Positions 15,436 through 16,875 of a stretch of 16,875 nt of DNA are shown one piece after another; the stretch's first letter is position 1, and each line of letters opens with the position of its first letter. The notes under the pieces are model-generated. The model searched no databases and had not been told where the DNA came from. It saw only the letters and a list, made by a program, of their open reading frames with translations. This stretch comes from Pseudomonadota bacterium. Its GTDB lineage: Bacteria; Myxococcota_A; Polyangia; Haliangiales; Haliangiaceae. The position numbers and the translations under genes are program-made. Where the stretch lies: NCBI GenBank assembly GCA_023430775.1, contig JAEYYY010000466.1, positions 1 through 16,875 on the forward strand, read 5' to 3'.

Positions 15436-15458
15436 GAGATGAATCTAGATTCATCTCG
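15435..15458. promoter_or_regulatory. Perfect 24-bp palindromic operator at the TetR start
   Basis: Fully self-complementary over 24 bp: one half is CGAGATGAATCT and the other its exact reverse complement, centred on CTAG. It overlaps the first base of the TetR GTG codon and contains the predicted -10 hexamer. This is the expected place and symmetry for a TetR dimer-pair operator controlling tetR-emrB-emrA. A 24-bp perfect palindrome is very unlikely by chance in this length. Confidence 0.85.
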
Positions 15459-15470
15459 ACCGCGAAACAA
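15442..15470 (-). promoter_or_regulatory. Predicted promoter of the tetR-efflux operon
   Basis: TTGTTT (15465-15470) and TAGATT (15442-15447) are 17 bp apart; the -10 lies inside the palindrome. The implied +1 is 15435, exactly the first base of the GTG start codon. The hexamers are modest matches (three and four of six). Confidence 0.4.
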
Positions 15471-15495
15471 CCGCGATGTGCGGCCGCACCGGGAG

Positions 15496-16203
15496 TCAGC
15501 TCGACGTCCGACCCAGCAGATCGACCAGGGTCTCGAGGTGGCGGCTGGCGCAGCCGGCATCGTGGACCGGCGTATCCGTCGGGACCCAGCCGTGTTTCGC
15601 CGGGTAGACCTCGAACGTCAGGTCGACCTGCTGCATCGCCGCCTTGACGATCTCCTGGTGCTCCACCGTGAACGTCGGATCGTCGGAGGCCGCGCCGATG
15701 TAGACCTTCGCCTGGATGTTGCCGAACACGCGGTGCGGACTGTCCGCATCGTCAGTGACGAGCCGTCCCGGGTGATACGCGGCGCATGCTGCGAACTTGT
15801 CGGGGAACGTCCCCGCCGCGGTCAGCGCGAGCCGACCGCCCATGCAGTAACCGGTGGTGGCGATCCGTGTCGTGCCCTGACCCTGGAGCGCGGCGATGTA
15901 GAACGCAACGTCGTCGAGGATCAGCGCCGCGGTGTTGCCCTGCGCCTTGGTCCACCACGCCGCCATCACCGCCGGATCGGAGAACAGCTGCGCCGGATCG
16001 GGCGCCTCGTACGGGGCCATCCGGTAGAACAGATCCGGCATCAGCACGCGGCAGCCGGTGTGCGCGATCGACGTCGCCAGCGCGTGCATCGCGGGTCGCA
16101 TGCCGAGCCCGTCGTGGAACATCAGGACGTCTCGCTTGCCGCCGTCGAACAGCTCCGCGCGACACACACCACCGTTCGTGCGGATCTCGATCTGCGAGTG
16201 CAT
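15496..16203 (-). CDS. Dienelactone-hydrolase-family alpha/beta hydrolase
   Basis: A 235-residue cytosolic hydrolase of the DLH family. The nucleophile is Cys120 in GYCMGG (118-123), the acid is Asp174 or Asp175 (ASDDPTF), and the base is His204 (AKHGW), matching the Cys-Asp-His triad and spacing of classical DLH. True DLH opens dienelactone in chloroaromatic breakdown, but most relatives act on other esters or lactones; FHDGLGMRP (29-37) lacks an obvious equivalent of the Pseudomonas Glu36, so the substrate is uncertain. ATG at 16203 has only a weak ribosome-binding site. It lies between the GNAT gene (37-bp gap) and the tetR-efflux operon (60-bp gap with its own promoter). Confidence 0.92.
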   Translation of the reverse strand: MHSQIEIRTNGGVCRAELFDGGKRDVLMFHDGLGMRPAMHALATSIAHTGCRVLMPDLFYRMAPYEAPDPAQLFSDPAVMAAWWTKAQGNTAALILDDVAFYIAALQGQGTTRIATTGYCMGGRLALTAAGTFPDKFAACAAYHPGRLVTDDADSPHRVFGNIQAKVYIGAASDDPTFTVEHQEIVKAAMQQVDLTFEVYPAKHGWVPTDTPVHDAGCASRHLETLVDLLGRTSS

Positions 16204-16240
16204 GCCGGAAAGCTAATCGATCTCGCGCGTCGCCGGGACT

Positions 16241-16875
16241 TCACTCGGCGTTGCCGAGCAGCTCCTGGGCTTCCGGATCGGGAGGCCGGCAGACCACGCG
16301 ATCGACGTTGCCCATCTTCGCGTGAATGACATCGCAGACCGGCGTGAACGAGGCCTTCTGGAAGGCGCGCAGCGAGGCCTGGTTATCGGCGGAGATCAGC
16401 GCCCACGAGCGATACGCGTCCGTCGCGCGCAGCTCCTTCGCGAGGTGCTCGAGCATGATCGGTGCGACGGCGCGGCCGCGCGCGAGTGGCGCCACGAACA
16501 CGCTGTGAATGTAGGCGTCGTACTTCGACATCCTGAGCGTGCGGCCGAGCTCCGGCGCGTCGATCGGTCCGCGCGCTGCCCAGGCGATTCCCGCGGGTCG
16601 CGTGCCGAGCCGGGCCAGCACGGCCTGATCGCCGCGCTGCCACCGGCTGCGTGCGGTCAGCTCGTCGAGCGAGAGCTGCTCGAGGATGTCGCTGCGGTTG
16701 ACCTCGTCGAGCGCATCGAAGTCAGCCTCGGAGAAGTTGACGAGCTCGAGCCCGACGGGCGCCTCGATACCGCGCGTCCACAGCTGACCGCGATACAGGC
16801 AGTAGCGCTCGTACTGCGCGACGTTGGCGGCGGCGCTGCGGATCTTGGTCCACGCGGCACGCGCTTGCGCCGCGG
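16241..16875 (-). CDS. GNAT N-acetyltransferase, N-terminus beyond the right edge
   Basis: The frame is open from the right edge to the stop at 16241, giving at least 211 residues. The C-terminal half is a GNAT fold: AYIHSVFVAPLARGRAVAPIMLEHLAKEL, with the acetyl-CoA pyrophosphate loop around ARGRAV, then WALISADNQASLRAFQKASFTPV, the usual beta-5/alpha-4 segment. The upstream part (for example AQYERYCLYRGQLW and GLELVNFSEADFDALDEVN) continues without a stop, so the true start lies outside the window; the internal GTG at 16621 falls inside the fold and is not the start. The acceptor substrate is unknown. It is codirectional with the hydrolase gene. Confidence 0.8.
   Translation of the reverse strand, partial: AAQARAAWTKIRSAAANVAQYERYCLYRGQLWTRGIEAPVGLELVNFSEADFDALDEVNRSDILEQLSLDELTARSRWQRGDQAVLARLGTRPAGIAWAARGPIDAPELGRTLRMSKYDAYIHSVFVAPLARGRAVAPIMLEHLAKELRATDAYRSWALISADNQASLRAFQKASFTPVCDVIHAKMGNVDRVVCRPPDPEAQELLGNAE

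Noticed and set aside
14837..15454. N-terminal extension of the MFS frame to 733 codons
   Set aside because: It reads through the TetR gene in another frame. The DHA2 protein begins at the GTG at 14836, which has a good ribosome-binding site.
15439..16329. Plus-strand frame beginning MNLDSSR
   Set aside because: Its start comes from the palindrome, which gives the same codons on both strands; the rest is antisense to the hydrolase and GNAT genes.
16657..16860. Short minus-strand frame near the right edge
   Set aside because: Out of frame with the GNAT gene, whose own frame stays open to the edge with a protein-like composition.

Overview
The window is about two-thirds G+C and gene-dense. 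Many short cell-envelope lipoproteins, carboxypeptidase-regulatory-like repeats, GTG starts and TetR regulators point to a Myxococcota-type (deltaproteobacterial, perhaps Kofleriaceae/Haliangium-like) chromosome. That placement rests on gene style only and is an inference. I see no tRNA, rRNA, CRISPR array, transposase or integrase. Nineteen protein genes account for almost all the sequence and no gene-free stretch exceeds 300 bp.

Layout. (1) 1-1801, minus strand: the start of an ArsB/SLC13-type ion permease cut by the left edge, a small acidic lipoprotein, and a SAM-dependent methyltransferase. (2) 1845-4334, minus: a tightly coupled operon of a FadR-like TetR regulator, etfB and etfA. Its operator-like inverted repeat matches, as I remember it, the Bacillus FadR-box consensus and sits on the regulator's start codon. 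(3) 4418-5886, plus, divergent from (2): a DsbA-like lipoprotein overlapping a TlpA/ResA-like thioredoxin, an envelope thiol-redox pair. (4) 5892-8861, minus: a 989-residue membrane-anchored protein with nine beta-sandwich (carboxypeptidase-regulatory-like) repeats and a C-terminal PDZ domain. (5) 8928-11685, minus: an ApaH/PPP-like metallophosphatase, ribosomal protein L31 (rpmE), release factor 1 (prfA) and an unknown Cys-rich exported protein overlapping the end of prfA. (6) 11770-12042, plus: acylphosphatase. (7) 12060-16875, minus: a GNAT acetyltransferase cut by the right edge, a dienelactone-hydrolase-like enzyme, and a TetR - EmrB/QacA - EmrA efflux operon.

The most interesting signal is regulatory. 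Both TetR operons are built alike: a palindrome with TGAAT/ATTCA half-sites lies on the regulator's start codon, the best -35/-10 pair places the transcription start at or within 2 nt of that codon (so the mRNA would be leaderless or nearly so), and the regulator overlaps the next gene by the same 4-nt GTGA. The divergent DsbA-like gene also has a -35/-10 pair whose predicted +1 is its GTG codon.
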